Shown here: one piece after another, positions 1 to 9,405 of the stretch
Layout: each line of letters begins with the position of its first letter
How positions within the stretch are numbered: the stretch's first letter is position 1
DNA from: an uncultured bacterium
Lineage (GTDB): Bacteria; Cyanobacteriota; Vampirovibrionia; Gastranaerophilales; Gastranaerophilaceae
DNA length: 56,260 nucleotides
Direction: 5' to 3'
Assembly (NCBI GenBank): GCA_947361225.1
Contig: CANAIK010000004.1
Coordinates: forward strand, 1-56,260
Notes under the pieces: model-generated
Seen by the model: only the letters and a program-made list of their open reading frames with translations
Database searches by the model: none
What the model was told of the DNA's origin: nothing
Position numbers and translations under genes: made by a program

Positions 1-189
1 CACATTGACAATATTGAAATAAGAACAACTTTGTGGGGTGAGTGGTTCAATTATGGGAATATAAGTTTATACAGTTTCGGAGGGAAGATCAACCTTCCTT
101 TCCTCAAGGACCCTGACAGGATTTATGTTATTCTTAAGCACAAAATTGAAAGAAGGAAAAAGAAAGAGGATAAGGAATTTATATATTAA
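1..189 (+). CDS. C-terminal fragment of a bacterial PH-domain protein (partial)
   Basis: The frame is open from the window edge to a TAA at 187-189 (62 residues). The visible part runs from IDNIEIRTTLWGEWFNYG through SFGG to FLKDPDRIYVIL. This is the usual tail of a bacterial PH (bPH_2, YdbT-like) domain: a strand before a YG turn, then the G-G and DP positions, then a helix. It ends in a Lys/Arg/Glu-rich tail (KIERRKKKEDKE). Such proteins are usually small membrane-associated proteins of unknown role. Only the last strands and helix are present, so the rest of the architecture cannot be judged. It converges on the pyrophosphatase gene and shares a terminator with it. Confidence 0.6.
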   Translation, partial: HIDNIEIRTTLWGEWFNYGNISLYSFGGKINLPFLKDPDRIYVILKHKIERRKKKEDKEFIY

Positions 190-216
190 AAAACCCTGAA
201 ATTCAGGGTTTTTCTT
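187..216. terminator. Bidirectional intrinsic terminator
   Basis: Perfect stem accctga (193-199)/tcagggt (203-209) with loop aat, flanked by an A tract on one side and a T tract on the other. It works in both directions. It sits between the stop of the PH-domain gene (+) and the stop of hppA (-). Confidence 0.85.
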
Positions 217-220
217 TATT

Positions 221-2626
221 CTATTTTTCTTCGTTCGGGATTCTCATAAAGTAGAAGGATCGAATTACAAATACAAGGGCGATTAATAAAAATATTATTC
301 CTACGATTTGAGAAATTGTCTTAAATTGTTCACTTAAGGCAATTTTCATAGCCAGGAGCCCAAAGAGGGTTGTAAATTTAATAATCGGATTCATTGCAAC
401 ACTTGATGTGTCTTTAAAAGGATCCCCAACCGTGTCCCCCACAACAGTTGCGTCGTGCAAGGGGGTTCCTTTTTCCTCGAGATCCACTTCGACGATTTTT
501 TTAGCGTTATCCCAACAGCCACCTGCGTTTGCCATAAAAACAGCCTGGAACAAACCAAATACCGCAATTGCAACCAAATAGCTTATAAAAAACGACACAG
601 GAGCGTTGGTTTTAGTCGGAGAAGATAAAAACGCAAAGGAAAGAGCAAAGGAAAACAGGGCTACAAAGATATTAAACATCCCTTTTTGAGCGTATTTAGT
701 GCAAATTTTTACAACTTCCTTTGAATTCTCAAGATTTGCTTTTTTATCGTCTGTTTCACCAAGTTTAATGTTGTTTTTAATATATTGGGTAGCGCTGTAT
801 GCTCCTGTTGTTACAGCTTGCATTGAGGCGCCTGAAAACCAGTAGATTACAGCTCCGCCTGCAATAAAACCCAACAAAGTATAAGGATTTAATAAATTGA
901 GAATACTTTCGGGTGTAATATTAAGAACATCTTTAATAACAAGAATTAAAGAGAAAATCATTGTTGTAGCGCCAACTACGGCAGTTCCGATTAAAACAGG
1001 TTTGCTTGTTGCTTTAAATGTGTTTCCGGCGCCGTCGTTTTCTTCTAAGTATTTTTTTGCATTATCAAAATCGGGTTTAAAGCCGTATTCTTTTTCGATT
1101 TGCTCCTCAATTCCAGGTTGTTGTTCAACCAAAGACAACTCATAAACCGATTGAGCGTTGTCTGTAACCGGTCCGTAACTATCCACTGCGATTGTAACAG
1201 GACCCATTCCCAAAAACCCGAATGCAACGAGTCCAAAGGCAAAGACGCTCGGGTATATCATTATTGAATCAATAAATTGACTGGATAAATAAGCTAAACC
1301 CATTAGAACAACAATAATTAAACCAATCCAGAATCCTGAAAAATTCCCTGCTACAATTCCTGATAGAATTGTTAAGGACGCTCCGCCTTCTTTTGAGGCA
1401 GCAACAACTTCTTGAGTGTGTTTTGCTTTAGGACTTGTAAAAATTTTTGTAGCCTCGGGGATTAAAGCCGCCCCTAAGGTTCCAAGGGAAATTATGGAGG
1501 CTAAAGTGAGCCATAAATTATTGCCCAATGAGCTTAACAACCATTTGCTTGTAGCAAAAGTCATAATTATTGATAAAACGGATGTCATCCAAACAAGATT
1601 TGTTAAGGGGGTTTCAAAATCAAATTTTTTGCAATTATTCTCACAATTTCTGCAATATAAGTCACTTATTAAATTATTCAACCAAAAAGCGACGATTGAG
1701 GTAAGTATCATTAAGAATCTCATTGCAAAAATCCATCCTAAAAGCTGGATTTGATATTGAGGGAAAACCCCGAGCAGGATAAAACTTACAAGCGCAACTC
1801 CTGTTACACCATAGGTTTCAAAACCATCAGCCGAGGGTCCTATGGAATCTCCTGCGTTGTCACCTGTGCAATCAGCGATAACACCGGGGTTTCTCGGGTC
1901 GTCCTCTTTAATTCCGAATTGAATTTTCATTAAATCCGATCCAATATCGGCAATTTTTGTAAAAATTCCACCTGCAACTCTAAGTGCGCTTGCGCCAAGA
2001 CTTTCACCGATTGCAAAACCGATAAAACAAGCCCCTGCTAAATGCCCCGGGATAAAAAGAAGAATTACAAGCATTAAAATAAGTTCTAAGGAAACTAAAA
2101 GTACTCCAATGCTCATTCCTGCTCTTAAGGGAATATTTAAACATTGAATCGGTTTGGATTTGAGCGCTAGAAAAGAGGTTCTTGCGTTTGCTAGAGTATT
2201 CATTCTAATTCCAAACCACGCAACAAAATAAGACCCTAAGATTCCTATTATTGACCATAAAAGAATCAATCCGACCCCTTTTATTCCCAATCCTTGCAAA
2301 TACCCAAAATAATAAGCAATGCACAAACCGATTAGAACTTCTAAGAGGATTAAAAATTTCCCTTGTTGAACCAAATATGTTTTACAGGTTTCAAAAATAG
2401 TATTTCCAACGCTCTCCATTAAAGGATGAACTTTGATTTTTTTAATCTTGAAGAATTCTATTAATCCAAAAATTGAACCTAAGATTGCAACAAAAATTCC
2501 TGCTAAAAGAAGATTATAAGTAAAAGAATCACCCTTAAAATCAGGAACAACTAAGTTTGCTTCGTTTGCATAAACCAAGCTGTTTAAAAAAATCAACCCC
2601 AAAACACTTTTTTTACAATTTCCCAT
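221..2626 (-). CDS. hppA: Membrane-bound proton-translocating pyrophosphatase, K+-independent type
   Basis: This 801-residue polytopic enzyme hydrolyses cytoplasmic PPi and pumps ions across the inner membrane. The substrate loop EDDPRNPGVIADCTGDNAGD (about 241-260) matches the family's DDPRNP...D...GDN..D Mg-PPi site. The C-terminal GDTVGDPFKDTSS matches the second acidic site. At residues 534-540 the sequence is GNTFKAT. In the family, Lys at this place (K538) marks K+-independent H+ pumps, while Ala marks K+-dependent enzymes, so H+ pumping without K+ is inferred. The N terminus (about 1-22, ending VYANEA) looks like a cleavable signal peptide before the first core helix. ATG start with AAGGA about 5 bases upstream. 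Apparently monocistronic and closed by the 187-216 terminator. Confidence 0.93.
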   Translation of the reverse strand: MGNCKKSVLGLIFLNSLVYANEANLVVPDFKGDSFTYNLLLAGIFVAILGSIFGLIEFFKIKKIKVHPLMESVGNTIFETCKTYLVQQGKFLILLEVLIGLCIAYYFGYLQGLGIKGVGLILLWSIIGILGSYFVAWFGIRMNTLANARTSFLALKSKPIQCLNIPLRAGMSIGVLLVSLELILMLVILLFIPGHLAGACFIGFAIGESLGASALRVAGGIFTKIADIGSDLMKIQFGIKEDDPRNPGVIADCTGDNAGDSIGPSADGFETYGVTGVALVSFILLGVFPQYQIQLLGWIFAMRFLMILTSIVAFWLNNLISDLYCRNCENNCKKFDFETPLTNLVWMTSVLSIIMTFATSKWLLSSLGNNLWLTLASIISLGTLGAALIPEATKIFTSPKAKHTQEVVAASKEGGASLTILSGIVAGNFSGFWIGLIIVVLMGLAYLSSQFIDSIMIYPSVFAFGLVAFGFLGMGPVTIAVDSYGPVTDNAQSVYELSLVEQQPGIEEQIEKEYGFKPDFDNAKKYLEENDGAGNTFKATSKPVLIGTAVVGATTMIFSLILVIKDVLNITPESILNLLNPYTLLGFIAGGAVIYWFSGASMQAVTTGAYSATQYIKNNIKLGETDDKKANLENSKEVVKICTKYAQKGMFNIFVALFSFALSFAFLSSPTKTNAPVSFFISYLVAIAVFGLFQAVFMANAGGCWDNAKKIVEVDLEEKGTPLHDATVVGDTVGDPFKDTSSVAMNPIIKFTTLFGLLAMKIALSEQFKTISQIVGIIFLLIALVFVIRSFYFMRIPNEEK

Positions 2627-2756
2627 TAAAATTCCTTTTTTTATTTTTTATTTTCTATTATACAATTTGAATCAAAAAAAGACTCCCCCAATTGAGCCAA
2701 TTTACCTAGTTTAGTTGGTTATTTTAATTTTTATTCAAATGATAAAAAATTTTTGT

Positions 2757-4061
2757 ATGAAAAAAATATTAGTTTTTTTATTTCTTCTATTAACTCCTGC
2801 AAATGCGTATTATTCAGTTAATACGGACTTTTTTTCAAGATTTAATGATTGTTATTTGGACGAATACATTAAAAAAGCGCTCTACAACAATCATTCCTTA
2901 AAAGAAGCAAATTATAGAGTTGAACAGAATCGACAGGAAATTAGAAGGGTTTTTTCTAAGGAATTGCCCTCTTTAAGCGTTGCAAGCAATTATTTAGGAA
3001 CGCACTTTCCCAAGGGCGATGCGAATTTTTTTATAAGGGACAATTCTTTTATTCTTCCTTTTTCAGTTGCCTATGAACCCGATTTGCTCCTTAAAACCAA
3101 GGATAAAATTAATAGTTCCAAATTTTTATATAAAGCGCAAGTTGCAAACCAAAAAGCCACCTATATTTCCCTTTTATCGGATGTTGCCACTAATTATGTC
3201 AATTTAATTCTTTATGATTTTTTAATCCAACAACAAGAAAAAATCTTAGAATCCAAGGAAAAAAATTTATCTTATACTTTTAATAAATTCAACTTCGGCG
3301 TTGTGGATTTAATTAATTTGAATAATTCCAAAGAGGAGTTGAACGCTCAAAAGACAATTTATGAGAATTTAATTAAGAATCGAAATCAAACTCTTTATAA
3401 TTTTTGCACTCTTATCGGGGAAAGCGCTAATAACTATAAAGAAATTGAAAGAGGACGTTTTGAGGATTTTGAATACCTGGGATCAATCCCAACAACAATA
3501 AGTTCAGATGTAATATCGAATCGCCCTGACCTTAAAGAGGCGGAAGACAAGCTAAAAAGCGCCAGAATCGATATTACGGTTGCAAAAAAAGATTTTTTCC
3601 CGACTTTTAATATCCAAGGCTCAATAATTTTTGATACAGCAGGGCGGGGGAACTTTTTTTCCTGGAATTCTTCTTTTGCTTATCTTTTGTTGGGTGCAAC
3701 CCAGGATATTTTTCGAGGCGGGGAAAAACTTGCGAATTTAAGAATCAAAAAAGCACGCTATGAGGAACTTTTTGAGAATTATAAACAAAAGGATTTAGTA
3801 GCGATTAAAGAAATTAACAATGCCTTAAATATCATATCTCAAGACACAAAAGCGCAGAATCATCAAAAAAATCAACTTGATTTAGAGAAAAAAAATTTAA
3901 GAATTCAAGAAAAAAAGCTTTCTTATGGAACGATTTCAAAAATTGAATATTTGAATGATAAAAACTCATATCATCAACAAGAACAACTTTATGCCACCTC
4001 GAAAGCCCTTCGATTGGTTGATTATTTTACTTTATACAAAGCGGTCGGAGGGGAACTGTGA
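2757..4061 (+). CDS. TolC/NodT-type outer-membrane efflux channel
   Basis: Outer-membrane factor of a tripartite exporter, about 434 residues. I chose ATG 2757 because it gives a clean signal peptide (MKKILVFLFLLLTPANA). The frame is open back to a TTG at 2715 and an ATG at 2739, which would only add a poor leader, and no start has a strong Shine-Dalgarno. The protein shows the duplicated helical OEP pattern: long coiled-coil segments, and a repeated SNRPDLKEAEDKLKSARIDI/AKKDFFPTFNIQG region typical of NodT-type channels. It overlaps the following HlyD gene by a few bases, so it should serve the ABC exporter encoded downstream. One of three OMF genes in the window. Confidence 0.88.
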   Translation: MKKILVFLFLLLTPANAYYSVNTDFFSRFNDCYLDEYIKKALYNNHSLKEANYRVEQNRQEIRRVFSKELPSLSVASNYLGTHFPKGDANFFIRDNSFILPFSVAYEPDLLLKTKDKINSSKFLYKAQVANQKATYISLLSDVATNYVNLILYDFLIQQQEKILESKEKNLSYTFNKFNFGVVDLINLNNSKEELNAQKTIYENLIKNRNQTLYNFCTLIGESANNYKEIERGRFEDFEYLGSIPTTISSDVISNRPDLKEAEDKLKSARIDITVAKKDFFPTFNIQGSIIFDTAGRGNFFSWNSSFAYLLLGATQDIFRGGEKLANLRIKKARYEELFENYKQKDLVAIKEINNALNIISQDTKAQNHQKNQLDLEKKNLRIQEKKLSYGTISKIEYLNDKNSYHQQEQLYATSKALRLVDYFTLYKAVGGEL

Positions 4062-4906
4062 AAAAAAAGATATTAATTATAACTTTAATCTTAATTATCG
4101 CAATTCTAAGTTTTTTAGTGTTTTTAATTCTTAAAAAGCCGAAAAAAAGCACAATTACAACTTATGGGAATATTGAAATTCGAACCGTTGATTTGTCCTT
4201 TCAAGTAGCGGGGATTATTAAAGAAGTTTTGGTTGAAGAAGGCGATTACGTAAAACCCGGACAACTTTTGGCGGTCATTGACGATAGGGATTATAGAGCC
4301 AACTATAAAAAAGCGCTTTTTGAAGAAAAAGCCGCTCAAGCTCAGGCAAAAGAGGATTTATCGAAGTATAAAAGAAATTATCCTTTGTGTTTTGACGATA
4401 CCCTATCCAAACAAGAATGCACTACTTTGTTAAATCAAAAAGATTTATCGAATGCGCAATATCAAAAAAACGTGGCGAATAGAGAATTCCAAAAGCTTCA
4501 ATTGGACTACACAAAACTTTATTGTCCTCAAGAAGGGATTATTACAACAAGAGCTCAAGAAAAAGGCGCAAGGGTAAACGTTAATCAAACGGTTTATGTT
4601 ATGAGCTTAACAAAACCTGTTTGGGTTAGAACATATATTAAAGAAGAGGATTTGGGAAATATTAAATACGGGAAAACTGCCAATGTTTACACTGATTCAA
4701 TTGACCCTAAAACCGGCAAAAAAAGACAATATAAAGGTTTTGTAGGTTATATTTCACCAATTAGTGAATTTACTCCTAAAACCGTTCAAACAACGGATTT
4801 AAGAGTGGATTTGGTTTATAGAATAAGAGTTTATATAGAAGACGTTGACGAATATCTTCGTCAAGGGGCTCCTGTTACGGTTGAGATTGATTTAAACGAT
4901 GAATAA
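4058..4906 (+). CDS. HlyD/YbhG-like periplasmic adaptor (membrane fusion protein)
   Basis: Inner-membrane-anchored adaptor joining an ABC exporter to the TolC channel, 282 residues. It has an N-terminal anchor (about 4-26) and a first lipoyl half (VAGIIKEVLVEEGDYVKPGQLLAVID). A coiled-coil hairpin with a Cys pair (CFDDTLSKQEC) follows, then the second lipoyl half (YCPQEGIITTRAQEKGARV) and a beta-barrel region. The start is GTG 4058, overlapping the TGA of the OMF gene, with AGGGG seven bases upstream. The order OMF-adaptor-ATPase-permease-permease matches the E. coli YbhGFSR/YhiI-RbbA type of exporter. The substrate cannot be read from sequence. Confidence 0.88.
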   Translation: MKKKILIITLILIIAILSFLVFLILKKPKKSTITTYGNIEIRTVDLSFQVAGIIKEVLVEEGDYVKPGQLLAVIDDRDYRANYKKALFEEKAAQAQAKEDLSKYKRNYPLCFDDTLSKQECTTLLNQKDLSNAQYQKNVANREFQKLQLDYTKLYCPQEGIITTRAQEKGARVNVNQTVYVMSLTKPVWVRTYIKEEDLGNIKYGKTANVYTDSIDPKTGKKRQYKGFVGYISPISEFTPKTVQTTDLRVDLVYRIRVYIEDVDEYLRQGAPVTVEIDLNDE

Positions 4907-6380
4907 TTGTATTGTGACTAAAAATTTGACTAAAACTTTCGATAATGTTGTTGCGCTTGATAATATTAACCTAAAACTTACTAAAGGCAAACTAATTGCG
5001 CTTTTGGGTGCGGACGGAGCAGGTAAAACTACTTTTTTAAGAACAATTATAGGTCTTATTTGCGCAACCAACGGAACAATTTCAACTTTGGGGTTTAATC
5101 CAATTGAGGACAAAGAAAAAATTGTTAATCTGGTTGGATATATGCCCCAAAAGTTTGGATTATACGAGGATTTAACGGTTGAAGAGAATTTAAATCTTTA
5201 TTCTAAGTTAAAGAACGTTAAGGTAAATTTTGACAATTTACTTGAATTTACAACCCTAAAACCCTTTAAAAAAAGACTTGCAGGAAAACTTTCAGGCGGA
5301 ATGAAACAAAAATTAGGGATTGCGTGCGCAATTATCGGGGATCCGGAGCTTTTAATTCTGGACGAACCCTCGGTGGGGGTTGATCCTTTAAGTCGGATTG
5401 AATTATTGGATTTGGTTAAAAAAACAATAACCGATAAAACTACAGTAATTTGGTCAAGTTCCTATTTGGATGAATCCTACAATTTTGACCTAAGTATAAT
5501 TCTTGATAAAGGAAAAGTCATATTCGAGGGCGATACAAAAACCCTAGGGAATAATTTGGTTGAATTTGAGTCTAAAGTGATAAATTTAATGGGAGGATAT
5601 ATTGAAACTCCTTCAAGAATCGCTCAAAACTACCATATTAGTGACTATAAGGAATCTTGTGTTGTTGTAGCTAAAAATTTATCTAAAAGATACGGGGATT
5701 TTTGGGCGGTTAAGGATAATTCTTTCTGTATTAAAAAAGGAGAAATTTTTGGGCTTTTAGGTCCTAATGGCGCCGGAAAATCCACAACTTTTAAAATGAT
5801 GTGCGCTCTTATTAAACCAACGAGTGGGGAAGGGTTTATCCAAGGGGTGAATGTTGAAAAAAATCCAACCAAAGCAAGGAGCCATTTGGGATATATGGCA
5901 CAAAAATTCTCTTTATATTCAAGATTGTCCGTTTATGATAACCTTGATTTTTTCTCGGGTGTTTACGGGCTTAAGGGCGTTGAAAAAAAGAAAAGAATTG
6001 ATAGAATCTTAGAAATTTTTTCTCTTGAACCATATAAAAATTCCTTGTCTTTTGATTTACCCCTTGGATTTAAACAAAGATTATCCTTGGGTTGTGCTTT
6101 AATTCACGAACCCAGTGTTCTTTTTTTAGACGAACCCACTTCAGGAGTTGACGCCATTCAAAGAAAGGAATTCTGGAATCATATAAGACTTTTATCAAAA
6201 ATCGGAGTGAGTGTTCTAATTACAACACACTTTATGGACGAAGCCAGATTCTGTGATAACATTAGTCTTTTTTATCAAGGTGAAATAATTGCTCTTGATA
6301 CACCTTCGAATTTAATTCAAAAAGCAGGAGCACGTGATATGCAAGAAGCGTTTATTAATTTGATTAAGGAGAGGAAATGA
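4899..6380 (+). CDS. Duplicated ABC-type ATPase (YbhF-like), two nucleotide-binding domains
   Basis: A 493-residue ATPase with two complete NBDs, powering the exporter of this operon. NBD1: Walker A GADGAGKTT (37-45), signature LSGGM (131-135), Walker B LLILDEP (151-157). NBD2: Walker A GPNGAGKST (288-296), Walker B VLFLDEP. The halves are asymmetric. NBD1 lacks the switch histidine (WSSSYLDE), while NBD2 keeps it (TTHFMDE) but has a degenerate signature (LPLGF, 387-391). One composite ATP site therefore probably carries most of the hydrolysis. It overlaps the adaptor gene by eight bases and the next permease by four, indicating tight translational coupling. Confidence 0.92.
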   Translation: MNNCIVTKNLTKTFDNVVALDNINLKLTKGKLIALLGADGAGKTTFLRTIIGLICATNGTISTLGFNPIEDKEKIVNLVGYMPQKFGLYEDLTVEENLNLYSKLKNVKVNFDNLLEFTTLKPFKKRLAGKLSGGMKQKLGIACAIIGDPELLILDEPSVGVDPLSRIELLDLVKKTITDKTTVIWSSSYLDESYNFDLSIILDKGKVIFEGDTKTLGNNLVEFESKVINLMGGYIETPSRIAQNYHISDYKESCVVVAKNLSKRYGDFWAVKDNSFCIKKGEIFGLLGPNGAGKSTTFKMMCALIKPTSGEGFIQGVNVEKNPTKARSHLGYMAQKFSLYSRLSVYDNLDFFSGVYGLKGVEKKKRIDRILEIFSLEPYKNSLSFDLPLGFKQRLSLGCALIHEPSVLFLDEPTSGVDAIQRKEFWNHIRLLSKIGVSVLITTHFMDEARFCDNISLFYQGEIIALDTPSNLIQKAGARDMQEAFINLIKERK

Positions 6381-7495
6381 TTGTTTTTGCTCTTATTAAA
6401 AAAGAATTCTACCAAATTATAAGGGATCCATCGAGTATTTTAATTGCGTTTGTTCTTCCTTTAATAATTCTTGTTCTTTATCGATACGGAGTTAATTTGG
6501 ATACTGTAAAAATTACTTTAGGGATTAAAAACGATGATATTAACCCGAGGATTTCAACTTTGATTAATTCTTTCGATCATAGTGATTATATAAAAACCAG
6601 ATTTTTTAATTCCAAAGAACAAATGTATAAAGAAATTAAGAATTCAAAGTTAAAAGGAGCGATAATTATCCCTAATGACTTTACAAAAAATTTATTAAGA
6701 AACGAAACTTCGGATGTTTTTGTTATTACAGATGGATCCGAAGCGAATTTAGCTAATTTTGTTCAAAGTTATACAAATTCGATTCTTAATGATTGGCTGT
6801 ATTCGTCCGATTTTAAATATTCGCTTAATTCCCCGCTTATTTCCCCTCAAATTAGATTCTGGTACAATCAAGATATTAATTCTCATTATTTTATACTTCC
6901 TGGGTCCTTAGCGGTTACAATGAATTTAATCGGGATGTTATTAACAGCTCTTGTAATTTCAAGGGAATGGGAAAGAGGGACAATTGAAGCGATTTATTCA
7001 ACCAAAATTACAAAACTCGATTTTGTGTTGGGAAAATACATTCCCTATTTTACTTTAGGGATGTTATCTTTTATTTTTAATGTATTTTTGTGTATTTATG
7101 TTTTTAGAATCCCTTTTTTAGGCTCTTTGTTAATTTTATTCTTTGTCGGGGGTTTGTATCTTTTTTGTTGTCTTGGGGTGGGACTTTTAATAAGTTCAAG
7201 TTATAAAGAACAATTCTCATCCTCCCAAATGGCTTTATCGTTTGGATTATTGCCCGCTTTAATGCTATCGGGGTTAATTTATCCGATTTCTTCAATGCCA
7301 AAATTTTTTCAACTCCTAACTTCGATTCTTCCCCCAAGATATTTTATAACATTTATCCAAAGTGAATTTATGGCAGGAACGATTGCAAAAATTGTTTTAA
7401 TTAATTCTTTATTTTTGAGTCTTCTTGGGGTTGGGCTGTTTTTTATGGTTAAAAGAAATATTAATTTGAGGTTAGAGTCGTGCAAGGAAGTTTAA
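6377..7495 (+). CDS. ABC-2 type permease (YbhS/YbhR-like), first subunit
   Basis: Inner-membrane subunit of the exporter, 372 residues. One N-terminal TM segment (about 21-38) is followed by a large extracytoplasmic domain (about 45-175), then a block of five TM helices. This is the ABC2_membrane_3 layout. The REWERGTIEAIYSTKIT loop after the second TM is the usual cytoplasmic coupling segment (E-R-G-T). The start ATG overlaps the ATPase stop (ATGA), with GGAGAGG upstream. It pairs with the homologous permease that follows to make a heterodimer. Confidence 0.88.
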   Translation: MIVFALIKKEFYQIIRDPSSILIAFVLPLIILVLYRYGVNLDTVKITLGIKNDDINPRISTLINSFDHSDYIKTRFFNSKEQMYKEIKNSKLKGAIIIPNDFTKNLLRNETSDVFVITDGSEANLANFVQSYTNSILNDWLYSSDFKYSLNSPLISPQIRFWYNQDINSHYFILPGSLAVTMNLIGMLLTALVISREWERGTIEAIYSTKITKLDFVLGKYIPYFTLGMLSFIFNVFLCIYVFRIPFLGSLLILFFVGGLYLFCCLGVGLLISSSYKEQFSSSQMALSFGLLPALMLSGLIYPISSMPKFFQLLTSILPPRYFITFIQSEFMAGTIAKIVLINSLFLSLLGVGLFFMVKRNINLRLESCKEV

Positions 7496-8601
7496 CAAGA
7501 ATTAAAGCTTTAATTAAAAAAGAATTTTTGACGATTTTTAAAGACCCTAAAAATCGTTCCCTTATTATAATACCCCCGATTCTGCAGTTGTTTGTTTTTG
7601 CTCAAGCAATTACTTTAGAAGTTAGAAACATTGATATTTCGATTCTTGATTATTCAAAAACCCCGAGTTCAAGAGAATTAATTTCAAGGTTTCAAAATTC
7701 CCGCTGGTTTAATAGGATTTATTATCCCAATACAAAAGAACAACTAAAAGAAGATATTGATCTTAAAAAATCGCAATTGGGTCTTATTATTGAGAATGAT
7801 TTTGAAAAAAATATAAATCGAAGAAAAACGGCGCAAATTCTTGTTATAGCGGACGGAAGACAAACAAATTCAGCATCCATTGCTTCAAGTTATGTTTCTA
7901 ATATTATTGCAACTTATAACTTGGAACTTGAGGAAAAATTCGACATAAAAGCCCCGAAAATTAATGTTGTTATAAGAAATTGGTTTAATCCAAACATTGA
8001 ATATAAGTGGTTTTTGACTGTTAGTTTAATTGTAATGCTCGCTTTAGTGTTAAGTCTTTTGTTATCTGCTTTATCGATTGCAAGAGAAAGAGAATTAGGG
8101 ACTTTTAGCCAGCTTAGCGTTAGTCCTTTATCAAATGATGAAATCTTAATTTCAAAAACAATCCCTCCTTTAATTGTAGCTTTTGTTTCAAGTATTATTA
8201 TTACTTTAATTGTAGCAATTGTATTTAAAGTTCCTTTCTTGGGGTCTATTTTTCTATATTTAATTTCAACTTTAACTTCACTTTTTTCAATAATTGGAAT
8301 CGGACTTTTTATTTCTTCAATTTCCTACACCCAACAACAAGCAATTCTCGGGGTTTTTGCGTTTCAGACTCCCGCTGTGTTGTTATCGGGGTTTGTTTCT
8401 CCGGTTGAGGATATGCCTTTATTTTTCCAGTATCTGAGCGCAATAAATCCCATTCGATACTATATGTTAATTAACAAAGGAATTTATTTTAAATCAATGG
8501 ACGCAAAAACCGTTTTTGAAAACCTCGTTCCTCTAATTCTAATTGCATTCTTAGCACTTTTTGTTGCAAGATTAAGTTTTAAGTTAAAAACGGAGGAATA
8601 G
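7480..8601 (+). CDS. ABC-2 type permease, second subunit
   Basis: Paralogue of the preceding gene with the same plan, 373 residues: N-terminal TM, large external domain, coupling loop REREL-GTFSQLSVSPL, and five C-terminal TM helices. It begins at a GTG (7480) inside the 3' end of the first permease gene, an overlap of 16 bases, so translation is coupled. It is the last gene of the exporter operon. It converges on the 8613-9008 gene with only about a dozen bases between the stops and no obvious terminator hairpin. Confidence 0.88.
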   Translation: MQGSLTRIKALIKKEFLTIFKDPKNRSLIIIPPILQLFVFAQAITLEVRNIDISILDYSKTPSSRELISRFQNSRWFNRIYYPNTKEQLKEDIDLKKSQLGLIIENDFEKNINRRKTAQILVIADGRQTNSASIASSYVSNIIATYNLELEEKFDIKAPKINVVIRNWFNPNIEYKWFLTVSLIVMLALVLSLLLSALSIARERELGTFSQLSVSPLSNDEILISKTIPPLIVAFVSSIIITLIVAIVFKVPFLGSIFLYLISTLTSLFSIIGIGLFISSISYTQQQAILGVFAFQTPAVLLSGFVSPVEDMPLFFQYLSAINPIRYYMLINKGIYFKSMDAKTVFENLVPLILIAFLALFVARLSFKLKTEE

Positions 8602-8612
8602 TTGTTGCGCTT

Positions 8613-9008
8613 TTACTTTTCTTGTTCTAAATCCTTTTTTGTCATTAACCATAAATCAATGCAGTGTTTTTTTGCAACCAACTCCACTCTTTTAATGTAT
8701 TTTTCATCCCTAACCCAATCTTCAACAATAAGAACAACTCCTGGGGTTTTATTTAGAATTTCCCCGTAATAAAGAGATTGTCCTATTGATTCTGCCCATT
8801 TTTTTGCAAAATCGAATTCAATTGCGTGGGTTTTTGTAACACAATCCACACGGGTTCTATCGGGCAGTATAACTTCGGTTTGTCCGCAGTTTTTATAACA
8901 CCAGACTCTTTGATAATCTTTTTCATAATATTTATGAGTCGTAGGTGTTTGAGCTAATGCATTTAATGTAAATATAATTGATAATAAAAATATAAAAAAT
9001 ATTTTCAT
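8613..9008 (-). CDS. Small exported protein with a PD-(D/E)XK/RecB-like nuclease motif set
   Basis: 131 residues. A signal peptide (MKIFFIFLLSIIFTLNALAQ) precedes a compact domain. The core shows D55, then E64-F-D66, K69/K70, and a following QSLYY (Q77...Y81). This D...E-x-D..K plus QxxxY arrangement is what RecB-like PD-(D/E)XK domains show. The hydrophobic strands around it (TRVDCVTKTHAIEFDF, PGVVLIVE) fit the alpha/beta core. A Cys pair (WCYKNCG) in the mature N terminus could form a disulphide. The function is unknown and activity is not shown by sequence. A nuclease-like fold outside the cytoplasm is unusual. The start has a TAGAAT box six bases upstream and no Shine-Dalgarno. Confidence 0.6.
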   Translation of the reverse strand: MKIFFIFLLSIIFTLNALAQTPTTHKYYEKDYQRVWCYKNCGQTEVILPDRTRVDCVTKTHAIEFDFAKKWAESIGQSLYYGEILNKTPGVVLIVEDWVRDEKYIKRVELVAKKHCIDLWLMTKKDLEQEK

Positions 9009-9014
9009 AATTTT

Positions 9015-9020
9015 ATTCTA
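9015..9020 (-). promoter_or_regulatory. -10 box placed for a leaderless transcript of the 8613-9008 gene
   Basis: TGaTAGAAT (extended -10) ends six bases before the ATG at 9008 (read on the minus strand). The expected +1 falls on the start codon, and no Shine-Dalgarno is present. Confidence 0.55.
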
Positions 9021-9148
9021 TCAAAAAAATCAATTTTGCAAATTTCAACCCTCTTTTGTTTATTAGCCTGTTATCTTTTCGACTATTAATTTTTCCAATA
9101 AAATTTTTTATAATTCTAAAGTATCATTTTTAAAAGAAAGGTGAATTT

Positions 9149-9364
9149 ATGAATACTTTAAAATGGATAGCTTATAGTCTTGTTTTGGTTGGAGCGCTTA
9201 ATTGGGGGCTTGTTGGTGCGTTTCATTTCGATTTAGTAAGATTTTTATTCGGCGATATGACCCTTATTACAAGAATCATTTATATGACAATCGGTTTGGG
9301 TGCAATTGCTTCTTTAATTTTCTCTTTAAAAGATAGTTACGAATGTTCTAACTACGGTTGTTAA
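9149..9364 (+). CDS. DUF378-family small membrane protein
   Basis: 71 residues with two TM helices (about 5-25 and 38-60). The pattern LVLVGALNWGLVGAFHFDLV...LF is the DUF378 hallmark (GALNWGL.G..D.V). The molecular role of the family is not established. A good Shine-Dalgarno (AAAGGTG) lies before the ATG, and TATAAT at 9109-9114 is a plausible -10. It is monocistronic, with a strong terminator directly after the stop. Confidence 0.85.
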   Translation: MNTLKWIAYSLVLVGALNWGLVGAFHFDLVRFLFGDMTLITRIIYMTIGLGAIASLIFSLKDSYECSNYGC

Positions 9365-9372
9365 AAACCGAT

Positions 9373-9398
9373 AAAAGAGGGTGTTTTCACCCTCTTTT
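9373..9398. terminator. Bidirectional intrinsic terminator
   Basis: An eleven-base perfect stem aaaagagggtg/caccctctttt with loop tttt lies between the DUF378 gene (+) and rdgB (-), which converge here. A/T flanks on both sides suit termination in both directions. Confidence 0.85.
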
Positions 9399-9405
9399 AT
9401 TATAT

